A stretch of DNA of 64,000 nucleotides from Hyaloraphidium curvatum. Lineage: Eukaryota; Monoblepharomycota; Hyaloraphidiomycetes; Hyaloraphidiales; Hyaloraphidiaceae. Positions within the stretch are counted from its first letter, which is position 1. Every line of letters begins with the position of its first letter. The notes beneath the pieces were generated by a model. That model was given only the letters and a program-made list of their open reading frames with translations, did not search any database and was not told the origin of the DNA. The DNA lies in the NCBI GenBank assembly GCA_025558095.1, contig JAIVFI010000028.1, forward strand, positions 248,001 to 312,000. The letters are read 5' to 3'. Shown here in pieces: positions 51,213 through 62,087 of the stretch. Made by a program: the position numbers and the translations under genes.

Positions 51213-51758
51213 CCAGGGTGAGGGTGATGGGCCTGCGGAGGCGGGCTGTGGCGGGAGGCCGCCGACGATGAGGGTGGAATGCCGATCCATGCGGCCAGGG
51301 CTAGACGTAGGGCAACACTTCCAGCTTCTTAATGCATATTCTTCTTGTTTCCGCTGTCCGATCTGCAACCGGCGGGCTGCAGGGGCCTGCCCCCAAGAAC
51401 ATGTGCTTGATGGGGGAGCAAGGCGACGGGGACCGGCGGATCTGCTCACTGCCGCCTCCACCGCGGAGCCTGGCCGGGCCACCCGGTCTACCCGCGAACA
51501 CCGCGCGAGCAGGGCCGCGCTTTAAGCACCGGGCTGCTCTCTCCGGGGCGTCCGCGCGAGCTGCGCCGCTCTCCGCGGCGCACCCGCATCGCCTTCGGGT
51601 CCCTCGCGGGCTTCCCCTCCCCGGCCGCGCGCCCCACCGCGTCGCGCAGACGCGCAAAGCGTCCCCTTTTCTGCGCCGCGGGCCGCCGGCCGCGCATCGC
51701 CCGCGAGCGCCGCCCGCCGCATCCCCCCGCCCGGCCGCACCCGCACAGTCAGCCAGCG
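51213..51758. other. Intergenic upstream of the Sfp1-like gene
   Basis: C-rich on the plus strand near the downstream end (51570-51758). No gene, repeat or RNA supported. Confidence 0.4.
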
Positions 51759-53987
51759 ATGGCCGACATGGACATGGACATCGACGATGCGGCGCCGCAG
51801 CCCATTTTCATCTCGCCATCGCCCGTGTCGACGACGCGGCTGCGCGGGGACGGCCCGTCGCGGCCGCCCCAGCACCAGCGGCGCGGCTCGATCTCGGCCG
51901 CGATGTCGTGGAAGAACAGTCTGGGAAACAGCTTCAACCTGCTCCGACACGGCACGGGCACGCTGAACTCCATGTTCTCGACGAGCCCCGTGGGAAACAC
52001 CATCATGGAGTGAGTACGGACGCCGCTGGGGAGCGAGGGATGTGGGGTCCGGCTGTGGCGCGGCCCGGCCCGAAGCGTGTCGATGGCCGTGGCGACGCTG
52101 CAGATCGCGTGGAATACTGCTTGCTACCGGCCGATATTGTTCCGGGTGGCCGGGAAGGGCATGGAGTGTTGCCCTGAACGGTGGCGAACGGCGCACCGTA
52201 AGGGCGGTGTTCGTCGCCCCGACCGATGGCTGCCCTCGGGCAGAGCTTTTGCCCTTTTCGACTAAAGCTTGGTGCTTGCGCTGCACGTCTTGCTGCGGGA
52301 TCTGCGTATCGCTGCTCTTCCGGATTCTAATCCTCATTTTGCCGTTTCCCAGCATGCTCTCCAGATCCCTCACCTCTGGGTCCTTCAAGGATCTCCACCG
52401 CATCGAACAATCATTTATGCAGGACTTTACGTGCTGCGGCCTCGTCCTCCGCGATCTGCACGAGCTGGTGCAGCACTGGGAGGAGCATCAGGTCGACCAG
52501 GGCATGGAGACGGACATGACCCTCGAGGACGACGACGGCTGGGACGACGACACGCGGACCGTGCCTGAGGAGGGCGAGACCGATCATCAGCGAATGATGA
52601 TGGGCGAGATGGAGTTTGCGTGGGTTTCGGATACCGTTGCGCCACCGTCGCCCTCACTCACTCGTATGCGCCCGTCGACTTGCCGACTACAGCTCGCCTA
52701 ATCTTTCGGCAACAACCTCGGCCACCCTTCCGACCATGTACCCTTCTATGCGGGTTCGGGAGCGGGACTCTGCTTCCCCGCGGCCCGAAACGCCGCCGAC
52801 CGTTCTTGTGACCTCCTACCCTCCCGCGCCCCAATCTCCCTTTACTGCCCGGCCCGGTATGGCGCCCATCGAGGGCATGCGGGGCGCTCCGCTGGAAGAC
52901 GCAGCGCCGCCCTCGGGCGTGAACCCTTTGATGGTCGGCGTGGAGCCGCAGTCCATCCTGCAACCGCGCGCCTTGCCGACCACGCCCAACACCGTGGTCG
53001 AGGAGGACGATCCGACGGCCGGCCACGGCCAGCTCCCCAGCTTCGACGACGTCGGGGTCGCGGTGGAGGTGGAGGAGTATTCCGAGGACGACGAGGAGGA
53101 GGACGTGGAGGAGCTGCTGGACCCCGGGCTGGACGTGCAGTCCACCGAGTCGGACGTGTCGTCTCCCGGGGAGACGAGGCGATCCGAGTCCAAGCACCGG
53201 GGGAAGCGGTACCCGTGCACGTTCCCCGAGTGCGACAAGGTCTACAAGAACCCCGGCGGGCTCAAGTACCACCTCGCGCACACGCACCCGGATCCGGACA
53301 CGACGCAGATCCCGCCCGGCCTGCTCGGGCGCAACGGGAAGCGGGGAAAGAACGTGCCCGACATTTACAAGCCGTACCGTTGCATGGTCGTCACCTGCGG
53401 CAAGCGGTACAAGAATCTGAACGGGCTCGTGAGTTGCTCTTGTGCGCGCGGCGCCGGTGTGGCCTGAAAGATTGTCTTCGTCGCAGAAATACCACCTGGA
53501 GCACCACCACACCGACATCCAGGACGACCCCGTCAAGATGAACCTCCCGCGCATCATCGACAAGGAGGGCAAGGTCAAATGGGACCTCTCCGGATGCTAC
53601 GACCCCCTCATCGCCAAGCCCGGAAAGAAGCCGCAGGTCGTCGCCGCCGCCGCCAAGCCTGAGCCCAAGCCGTCCTCCTCTTCCTCGGTCAAGGCCAAGG
53701 GCAAACCCCCCACCATCCCCGTCGCCGCGCCCGCGGCGCCCCCGCAGCAGCACGTCTTTGTGCAGCACATTCCCCCGACCGACCCCGCCGCGCTGCCGCC
53801 GATGGGGCTCTTCACACCCGCCGTGACGGTTCCGGCGGTACCGGTCGTTCAGATGCCCATGAACCCTACGCAGCTGCAGGTGCTCGCTTCGGCGATCCAG
53901 CAGGCCGCGCAGACGGGGCAGGCGACGCCCGAGCAGGCGTCGCAGATGATGGCGAACTTGATGGCGATGGCGCAGCTCAACCAGTGA
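51759..53987 (+). CDS. SFP1: C2H2 zinc-finger transcription factor, Sfp1-like
   Basis: Four exons: 51759-52009, 52353-52619, 52693-53428, 53487-53987; 584 residues. The conserved N-terminal block SFMQDFTCCGLVLRDLHELV (a Cys-Cys/His finger-like element) is followed by an acidic region. Two C2H2 fingers of the split Sfp1 type come next: YPCTFPECDKVYKNPGGLKY, then YRCMVVTCGKRYKNLNGLKY with an intron inside the second finger. A Gln/Ala/Met-rich tail ends the protein. Yeast Sfp1 couples TOR/PKA signalling to ribosome-biogenesis genes and cell size. Intron 1 (343 nt) is the longest I placed in this window. The finger pair is diagnostic; the regulatory role is inferred from yeast. Confidence 0.86.
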
Positions 53988-54329
53988 GAGGGGCTGGGGT
54001 AGTTTGATTCTTTCTCATGGACGGTTTTGTGTGGTCTGGGCTAGTGAGGTGGCCCTCAATCTGGAAATTCGCACTGGGTGTAAGCCTGAAACATAGATGA
54101 GCCTTCAAAGGCAAACGGACAGCCTATTCGGTTCAAAAAGGGAGATGATTCAGCTTTTACATCCGATACATCAAAAGAACCAGGTGCACCCCATTTTTCG
54201 CGCCTCTATGTCATCATTCTAAGGAACCAGTCCGCGCTCCGTGATCCTGCCAAGATCGTTCAGGCAGGCGCACCCCTCCCAACGCGCCTGCACCCGCGCA
54301 GTTGTCCATTTCGCTCCGTCGACGGAGGT
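53988..54329. other. Convergent 3' region
   Basis: 3' flanks of the Sfp1-like gene (plus) and the elongase (minus). AT-richer middle part (54040-54210), as usual for fungal terminators. No gene seen. Confidence 0.4.
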
Positions 54330-55748
54330 TCAAACGACCCTCTTGCGGAGACCGGCCGGCGACCCGTTGACCGCCCCGTTCGCCTTGGGCTCGCCGTTCG
54401 CGGCGTGCCCGTTGGCGTGCCCGTTGGCCGTTCCGTTCGCCTTGACTTCCTTCTTCCCCGCCGAACGGCCGCCCTTGCGGTACGTGCGGATGAAGAAGTC
54501 GATGAACAGGAGGAGGTAGGAGCTGATCACGGCGGTGCCGAAGTACCCGGCGTTCAGGTCGCCGTAGCAGTCGCCGCGAGTGGGAAACGGGAGCTCCAGG
54601 CGGACGACGAGGGCGTTGTACATGATGTAGTAGATCACGGTGAGGTCGATGATGAACTGGGCGATCTGCAGCGAGGTGAGGTCTGGAACCGACCACAACA
54701 AAATCCGGGTCCGTCAGAGTCAACGGAAAAAACAAGAAGGATGTTGAATGTGTGGCGATCGTCGAAGGGACAGACAGGGAGGAGAGTAAGCACTGATCGC
54801 GGTTGCGAACACCGGGCCACGCACACTTCTTCCACCAGACGGGCTTCTTGGACACCGTGGTGCGGGCGTAGTAGTAGTACATGATGACGTGAACAAGAAG
54901 GTTGATGGTGATAGGCACCCATTGCTGTTGAATGAAATGGGGATCAGTGATCACGTTCGAGCGGACCCGGAGCGGCAACCGGGTCATTTTCAACTCACCA
55001 CAGCGGTGTAGCCAACCATCTGCGAGTACGTGAGCACCATAGTAGCGGCGTGGTGGTAGACGTGGAGGAATTCTGGTGCGGAGGGCATTCCGGTGAGAAA
55101 CGCCACATAGAATCAAAGCGCTCCTCAATGGCAATTCCGCTCCGCGGCGCCCCGGTGTGCTAAAGAGCAGCCGTTGAGCGCCGCACGAGAGAGTGCCGTC
55201 GCACCGCAGACCGAACGGCAGCGGAAGAACTTGGATGAGGCGGGGACCAGGGACTCACCGAGCGGCTTCTTCTTGAGGACGAGGAAGAAGGTGTCGATGA
55301 ACTCCCACCATTTGATCAGGTAGTTGAAGTAGTAGAACGGCACGAGGCGCAGGTCGTAGGCGCCCGGCTCGCACACGGACCAACGCAGGCCGTGCTGGCT
55401 GATCATGGGGACCAGAATCTCCAACATGAGGGCGAGGAGCAGGCCCGAGGCCGCCACGAGGACGACGTTGTGAACGACAAAGAGCCACTTGAGCTGGAAC
55501 GCCTCCCTCCGCTTCATGAGCTCGCGGCCGCCCAGCACAATGGTGAGGTAGATGGCGGCGCCGATGACGACCTGCTGCCAGGTCGAGAGGAACGTGACCC
55601 CCGGCTCGAAGCGGAACTCGCGGTGTGAGGTTCCAAAGAGCTTCATCTCCACATCGTGGACGAAGGGCTCCAGGATGAGATTGTTCAGCTGAACCTCCTT
55701 CAGCGTTCCCGGCTTCGTGCAGGCCGGGTCAAACTTGTTGCAGGCCAT
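54330..55748 (-). CDS. ELO: Very-long-chain fatty acid elongase (ELO/3-ketoacyl-CoA synthase)
   Basis: Four exons on the minus strand: 55748-55259, 55072-54999, 54924-54825, 54682-54330; 338 residues. Several membrane spans. ELO motifs: WWEFIDTFFLVLKKKPLEFL, the histidine box HVYHH built across intron 1, then MVLTYSQMVGY, HVIMYYYYARTT and YLTSLQIAQFIIDL. Catalyses condensation of acyl-CoA with malonyl-CoA in the ER. The C-terminal tail is a low-complexity Asn-Gly-Ala stretch (NGTANGHANGHAANGEP) ending RKRVV, a basic tail that could act in ER retention. Chain-length preference cannot be read. Divergent from the PRISE gene by 196 bp. Confidence 0.94.
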
Positions 55749-55944
55749 TGCGGCGCGGCAGCGAAGACGGCGGGAACTGGTCGGTGGACTCTCGAGGAGA
55801 TGGCCGGTAGCTGGCCGGGGTTTGCGGCGTCGGAGGGGATGGCGTGCGAGCTTTTGGGGAAGCTTTCTCTCGCGCCCGTGACGGGGCGGTTCGGGATCCG
55901 ACCCAAACCGGCACCACTAGCCCGAAAACTCTGCGTGCCCCGCG
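55749..55944. promoter_or_regulatory. Divergent promoter ELO / PRISE
   Basis: 196 bp between the two start codons (55748 minus, 55945 plus). No specific element recognised. Confidence 0.35.
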
Positions 55945-57318
55945 ATGTCGTCCGTGCCGCCTCCGATCCCCGTCGATGCTCCGGGACGCACTGCGGTGAT
56001 TCTCGGTGGCAATGGAATCAGTGAGGGCCGCTACGGGGAAGGAAGGGAGCTCCATCTCACCGCTGTCTCCCGCCCAACCGCAGCGGGAACTTACCTCGTC
56101 GAGCACCTTCTAAAGACTCCTGAGAAGGATTGGACCAAAATCATCGCTGTCTCGCGGAAGCTGCCGAACAAGGACTGGCTCCGGCACGATCTAGGCCTCG
56201 ACGATGCGCAGATCGAACAAGTCGCCAAGGGGACGGGCCGACTGTCGTGGATCACTGCCGATCTGCTGGAGGAGTCGGTCGAGTCTCTGAAGAGCAAGTT
56301 CGCCGCCGGAGGCGTCGCGGCCGGGACCCATTGCTTCTGGGCCGCTTACATCAACATCGATGGAACGGGCATGCCGAAGGAGCGAGTCGCCAACGCGAAA
56401 ATGTTCGAACAGGGACTGCGCGCAACGGTTGAGATCGCAGGCTACAGCCTTCGCCGCGTTATTCTTCAGTGTGGGGCCAAATGGTACGGCCCGCACAAAC
56501 GGAGCGTCCCCATGCCGTTGAAGGAGTCGATGGGACCGCACACCGAGGGAGCCGACTTTTACCTGATGCAACGCGATTCGATGCTCCGTTTGGCCGAGGA
56601 GTGGAAGGATCGATGGGATTGGGTTATTACCTTGCCGGGGACGGTCTACGGATTTACGCGTGCGTCGTATCAGAGCTTGGCAACAAGCCTCGCTCTGTAC
56701 GCTGCGATGAAGGCCCACCTTCGGGAGCCGCTCGAGTTCCCGGGCACCCGGCAGCGCCTCGTCAACGCTGATGACGCAATTTGCGCCGCGTTGCTGGCGG
56801 AGTTTGACGTTTGGTGTGCCACGACGCCCGCGTGCGGCGGGGAGGTGTTCAACGTCATGAATGCGGATGTGTTCAGCTGGAAATTCCTATGGCCGATGAT
56901 CGTCAAGGAGTTTGGCTGCGTGCCACCCACGAGGACGGGCGCCAACATGCAGGGCACCCCGCACTCGGTTGAAAAGGACTTGGCAGGGCGTGCGGCTGGG
57001 GTATGGCGCGATATGTGCGCGAAGTACCCCGGGCTGGATCCCAGCGCTGCTGATTACGCAACCTGGTGGTTCGTCGACTTCGCCTTGGCAGGAAACCAGA
57101 TGATGTTGCAGTTTGTGTTACTTGATGCGTTATCCGAGGCATGATCTCACTGATTTTCCTACAGGTCCATGATAAAGGCTCGCAAGTTCGGGTGGACCGG
57201 GTATCGCGACACAGAAGCGATGCTGCACGACATCTTCGCGCGGATGAGGAAGGCGGGATCGCTTCCGCCGGCACCGTCGGTCGAGGAAGGCAGCGGATCG
57301 TCCAAAGCGAGCTTGTAG
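55945..57318 (+). CDS. PRISE-type short-chain dehydrogenase (progesterone 5-beta-reductase/iridoid synthase-like)
   Basis: Three exons: 55945-56020, 56084-57110, 57165-57318; 418 residues. The NADPH-binding Rossmann start GGNGITGTYLVEHLL is assembled across intron 1. PRISE features follow: ISRK-like IIAVSRKLPN, HCFWAAY, QCGAKWYGP with the catalytic-region Tyr/Lys, ADFYLMQRDSM and GTVYGF. The end, SMIKARKFGWTGYRDTEAM, is on exon 3. Plant PRISE enzymes reduce enones (steroids, iridoid precursors) with NADPH; fungal members are mostly uncharacterised. It sits between ELO and HIBADH and two genes from the Rieske sterol-desaturase homologue. Enone reduction is inferred from family. Confidence 0.88.
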
Positions 57319-57350
57319 ATTGCGCGTTTCAGTACACCTTTTTCAGCCAA

Positions 57351-58638
57351 TCACTCCTTGTTCAACCACTTAAAAACGGAGCTGAAGTCCTTGGTCGAAA
57401 ACTCTTTGCTGCTGGACAACTGCTTGTAGACCTCGAAAGCCGTTGCACCGAGCAGGGTGGTGCTGCCGCTGCCCCGGGAGGCGTCCATCGCGAGCCCAAG
57501 GTCCTTCGCCATGAGCTTGACACCAAAACCGCCTTCATACCCCTTCGACGCAGGGACTTCCGCCATCACACCGGGAACCGGGTTGTACGTGTCGGTGGAC
57601 CAGCAGCGGCCGGAAGAGGAGTTGATGATCTCACTGAGGCGCTTGGGATCCATGCCCAGCCGCACGCCGAGGTTCAGCGCCTCGGAGGAAGCAATCATGC
57701 TGATTCCCAGCAGCATGTTGTTGCAGATCTTCGCGATCTGTTTTGGAGCGTGTAAGAACGACGCTCAACGCTTGGGGTCACCCAGACTAACCTGTCCAGC
57801 GCCGACATCCCCACAATCCCAAATCTTTCCCCCCATGAGCTTCAGCAGCGTGTTTGCCCTCTCAAAAGTCTCCTTGGAGGGGGAACCGACCATGAAGGAC
57901 AGAGTGCCCTTCGTTGCGCCTCCAGTGCCTTGAGGTAGAGAAAGAAAGTCAACTTCGCTACGATCCAATGCCCCGTAAGAGACCCTACCTCCAGAAACGG
58001 GAGCATCGATCACCTGCGCCGCCTTTTTGGACCGGAACTCCTCGCTCACGCCCTTGATCGTCTCGGCATCGATGGTGCTGCTGTCGATGAACAGCTGGTC
58101 CGTCCGAGCCCCCTCGAAAAGTCCACCCTTGCCAAGGTAGACCTCCTTGACCTGCACCGGCCCCGGCAGCATTGTCACGATCACATCGCACTCCCGCGAG
58201 AGCTCAGCGAGCGACGTGGTGGCCTTGGCCTCCGGGAACGACGAGGTGAACTTCGACGTCGAGGCCGAAGACACATCATAGACCACGAATTTGGGTTTCG
58301 ACGATGCCGTCTTCGTGAACAGGTTGGTGGCCATGGGCTGCGAGCAGCGCGTCATTGCAAGTGCGGAATATGGAGTTGGGCTTTGAGCGTCGTTCTGGGT
58401 CCGACGGAGGCAGCGGGACCCACGTAGCCCATCTGTCCGAGCCCAATGAAGCCGATCGAGGCCGGCAACGCCTGTTTCAGAGGGCAGGAGGTGGCGGAAG
58501 GTCCCGGGTGGCAAGGGAGGCATTCAGAACTGCCCGGAGAGCCGGGCTCGCGCTGCGCACCGCATCCGACTTCCATCTCCGGCTCTCAATGAGCCTAGCA
58601 GTCGCGTTCCGCGGGAGCAGAGGTCGTGCTCGGAGCAT
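57351..58638 (-). CDS. HIBADH: 3-hydroxyisobutyrate dehydrogenase, mitochondrial
   Basis: Five exons on the minus strand: 58638-58561, 58471-58424, 58337-57989, 57928-57792, 57737-57351; 332 residues. Exon 1 gives an Arg-rich presequence (MLRARPLLPRNATARLIESR). The NAD site is GFIGLGQMGYPMATNLF across intron 2. Substrate loop DAPVSGGTGGATKGTLSFMV spans intron 3, and the catalytic Lys lies in GAGQIAKICNNM across intron 4. Oxidises 3-hydroxyisobutyrate in valine catabolism in the mitochondrial matrix. Intron 3 (57929-57988) is 60 nt, in frame and stop-free. The stop lies 32 bp from the convergent PRISE gene. Confidence 0.93.
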
Positions 58639-58847
58639 TGCAAGTTGTGTGGCTGTTGACGATGCCGCTTCCCTGGCGCCGCCGCGCCGGCGGTTGGCCG
58701 GCGGCGTGCGCGCGCGAGGATCCCAAAACCGTTCGTCCCAAGTCGGCACGACCAGCAGGCCTTTGCCAGCTCCGGCGAATGTTTCCGGGAGCTGTGCTCC
58801 TATAGTTTTCTTTTTCTATGTCGCACGGCGAGGCTCCGGCGGACACA
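58639..58847. promoter_or_regulatory. Divergent promoter HIBADH / SLC35B-like
   Basis: 209 bp between start codons (58638 minus, 58848 plus). No specific element recognised. Confidence 0.35.
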
Positions 58848-60322
58848 ATGGCGTCCTCGAGCTTGGTCAAGGGCGGCCTGTCGGGGGAGCGCATGCGCGG
58901 CCTCTTGTTGACGGCCGGGGGTATCATGGGCGCGTTTCTCGTCTAGTGGGTCCATCTTGGCCCCGGGACGCGGGAGGTCTGTCTAACTCGCGAGCACGCG
59001 CCGTCGGGTTCACTCGGACGTGTCTTCGCCGCGCAACTCTGAACCAGTGGGGTCATTCAGGAGAAGATCATGACCACGCCTTACGGCCCAAACGGAGAAC
59101 GCTTCACCAACACCGCCTTCCTGGTGCTGATTAACCGGCTGGTCTCCATCGCCGTTGCGGCTTCCCTGCTCAAAGCCAAGCGGGAACCGCCCGAGGCATT
59201 CCGGCCAATCGCGCCCCTTTCCTCCTACGTCATGATTGCGGGCTGCAATTTCATGGCCACCTTTTGCCAGTACGAAGCCCTCAAGTTCCTGTCGTTCCCT
59301 ACGCAGACCCTGGGGAAGTGCGGCAAGATGGTACCGGTCATGATCATCGGGTACTTCGCGCAGAAGAAGAAGTACTCCGCCGTGGATTGGGGAACCATGC
59401 TGGCCATCACCCTGGGATGCACTGTCTTTCTGATCAGCGGGGTTCGTTCAGGTTGTCGGTGTCTGCAGTTGGTGCCTCACCACCGGCCGCGCAGGACATT
59501 ACGGCTTCGCACAAGAAGGGCAGCGATTCCGACACTCCCCTGGGTCTTCTCTTGCTCCTGACGTACCTGTTCTTTGACGGGTTTACGTCGACGTCGCAAG
59601 AGAAGCTCTTCAAGGGGTACAAGATGTCCAGCAACCACCAGATGCTCTTTGTCGGATCCTGCTCCGCCGCGCTGAGCATCTTCCGTACGTGTAGCGTCTG
59701 GCAGAACCGGTGCGTTGTTCACAGCTCTTCCCGGCAGTGCTTATGTTCCCCATCGATCGGCTCATTACGACGGGCAAGTTCCAATTCAACAACCTCGGAC
59801 CTTCCTTGAGCTTCGCATTCAACTATCCTGCGCTTCTTTTCGATGCTCTCATCTTGTCGGCTGCGTCCACCGGGGGACAGTCGCTCATATACCACTGCAT
59901 CAAAGAGTACGGCGCTTTGGTTTACTCCACAAGTAAGTTGGCCACAATCTCGGGGTATGTGACCAGATTTTCACCCTTTGAAAGTAATGACGACTAGGCA
60001 GCTGATCTCGGTCATGCTCTCCACGGTGCTTTTTGCACATCCTTTGTCACTCCTGCAGTGGTGAGTCCCAAGGAAGTCTAGCAGGCCTCATCTCACGCGC
60101 CTTTCCAGGTTGTCGTCTTTCGTCGTCTTCGGCTCTCTCTACTACAAATCCTACGCAGCTGCAAACAAGCCTGACAAGCGTTCGTCGGCTCCGGGCGCGG
60201 ATGGCGGTGCAAAGGCGGAGTCGGAAGCATCGCTCTTGCCCATCGACTCGGCGAACAAGGACGGCGTGGCGGACCTGCAAAGCGTCAGCATTGAGACCGC
60301 GGCAAACGGCAGTACGAAATGA
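58848..60322 (+). CDS. Nucleotide-sugar/PAPS transporter, SLC35B (UAA) family
   Basis: Six exons: 58848-58945, 59048-59441, 59495-59684, 59738-59932, 59985-60060, 60109-60322; 388 residues. About ten hydrophobic spans. SLC35B motifs: LVYGVIQEKIMTTPYG, NFMATFCQYEALKFLSFPTQ, TLGKCGKMVPVMIIGY, LFFDGFTSTSQEKLFKGYKM and YSTIMTTRQLISVMLS, each completed by splicing. The CQYEALKFLSFPTQ block is closest to PAPS transporter 1 (SLC35B2), which carries the sulfate donor into the Golgi; SLC35B1 (ER) is the alternative. The C-terminal 65 residues are hydrophilic and variable. Substrate remains inferred. Confidence 0.88.
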
Positions 60323-60522
60323 GCGATCGCCTGCGCGGCTTGGAGACGCCGCTGGACGAACACTATGTATCGTCCGAGCAGGGATCGCGATTTCATGACA
60401 ACTAGATGTAAACTACTCGGTATGAACATCTGATTTGCTTCGCATACCACTGGTAGCTGGCCGCGGACTGACACGGGCGCGCGGATCGCTCGTGATCCCG
60501 CTCCGGACAAGCGAACACAAAC

Positions 60523-62072
60523 ATGCCCTCCCTGAAGGCCCGGAAGACCGTAGTTCTAGATGTCGTGGGCCTGACTCGGTACGAATTTGTTTCATTCGCG
60601 TCATGTGGCGTCCAGACGGCTCACGGACCGTTCAAGAGAGCACATCTCGCCCGAGACCACGCCCCGGATAGACGCGTTCCTCAACAGCGGGAGCAGCAAG
60701 CTGCGCGAGATCGACCCCGCCTTCCCCGCCCTGACATGCACGGCTCAAGCTTCGTACCTGACGGGTCTCCCGCCGTCGCAGCACGGGGCGGTCGCCAACG
60801 GCTGGTTCGACAAGACCTACTGCGAATACCGGAACTGGCACCAGTCCAGCAAGCTGCTCATGGCCCCGCGATTGTTCCGGAAGATCAAAGAGGCCGATCC
60901 CAGCGCTACCGTCTTCATGAACTGCTGGTGGTTCTGCATGTACGACGAGGACGTGGACTACGCGGTCACGCCCAGGCCGCAGTACCTCACCAATGGCGGC
61001 AAGCTCCCGGACTGCTATACGAAGCCAACGCCTCTGAGAGATGAGCTGCAGAGCCGTCTGGGAAAGTTCCCGCTGCACAAGTTCTGGGGCCCGACCACGT
61101 CGGTGCAGTCGTCGCAGTGGATCGCGGACGCAACAATGATTGTGGACGAAGTGGGCATGCTGCCGTCGGTTTCTTGTCACGTTCCTGACCAGGCTCGACT
61201 CCCAGAAGTACGACCCGACGCTGACCCTCGTGTACCTTCCCCACCTAGACTACGGGCTGCAGAAGTTCGGACCCGACAACCCTACCGAGATTCCCTCGGA
61301 TCTTCGGCAAATCGATGGAGTCGTGGGGCAACTGATTGACTATTATTCCGCGAAAAGGGCGAACGTCGTCATATTGTCGGAGTACGGGATAGGCCCGGTT
61401 TCAGAGCCGATACACATCAACCGTGTTCTCAGGGAACATGGCTACATCGTCACCCGCCGGGAGAACTATGGGGAGACTCTGGATTGCGGCGCGAGCCCTG
61501 CTTTTGCGCTTGCGGACCACCAGGTGGCGCACGTTTACGTGCAAAGGAAGGGTGACATCCCCGCGGTGAAGGAGCTGCTGGAGAGCATTCCGGGTGTGGA
61601 TGTTGCCCTGACCGCAAAGGAACAGGGGGAGTCCTACAATCCGGAGCGCAGTGGCGATTTGCTCGCCGTTGCCAAGGAGAACTATTGGTTCACCTACTAC
61701 TACTGGCCGGCCGAAAAGTGGCGCTCGTCCGCGCCGGACTTTGCTTACACCGTCGCCATCCACCGAAAACCCGGCTACGACCCGGCGGAAATGTTCTTCC
61801 GTTTCCCCAATCTGCCGAACTGGCTCGGGTTCCTTTACCTGATCTTCAAGTTCTTTGTCGTCTACGTTTTGCACATTCGGACCATCGTGGACGGCACGCC
61901 CCTGGATTCCGGCGCTGTCCTCATCCGGGGAAGCCACGGACGCGGTGGACCCGTCGGCGTGGACAAGCGTTTCCGCCCGGTCGTCATTGCCGAGAAGGGC
62001 ATGGGAACGGCTCCCGTCATGAAGGCGGTCGGGGTATACGATGTTATTCTCAAGACCGTCCTTTCGAAGTAG
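60523..62072 (+). CDS. Alkaline-phosphatase-superfamily enzyme (type I phosphodiesterase/nucleotide pyrophosphatase-like)
   Basis: Three exons: 60523-60578, 60637-61150, 61206-62072; 478 residues. The N-terminal metal-site strand VVLDVVGLTREHISPETTPR is followed by the nucleophile region PALTCTAQASYLTGLPPSQ with a conserved Thr, GVVANGWFD-like AVANGWFDKTYCEYRNW, YLPHLDYGLQ, then ILSEYGIGPV and FALADHQVAHVYV. The usual Asp-His metal pair near the fourth motif reads Glu-Tyr, as in some phosphodiesterase-like relatives. There is no signal peptide, but FLYLIFKFFVVYVLHI near residue 410 is hydrophobic. Probably hydrolyses a phosphodiester; substrate unknown. Its stop lies 15 bp from the convergent glycosyltransferase. 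Confidence 0.82.
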
Positions 62073-62087
62073 GCTCTAGCAGTTCTA

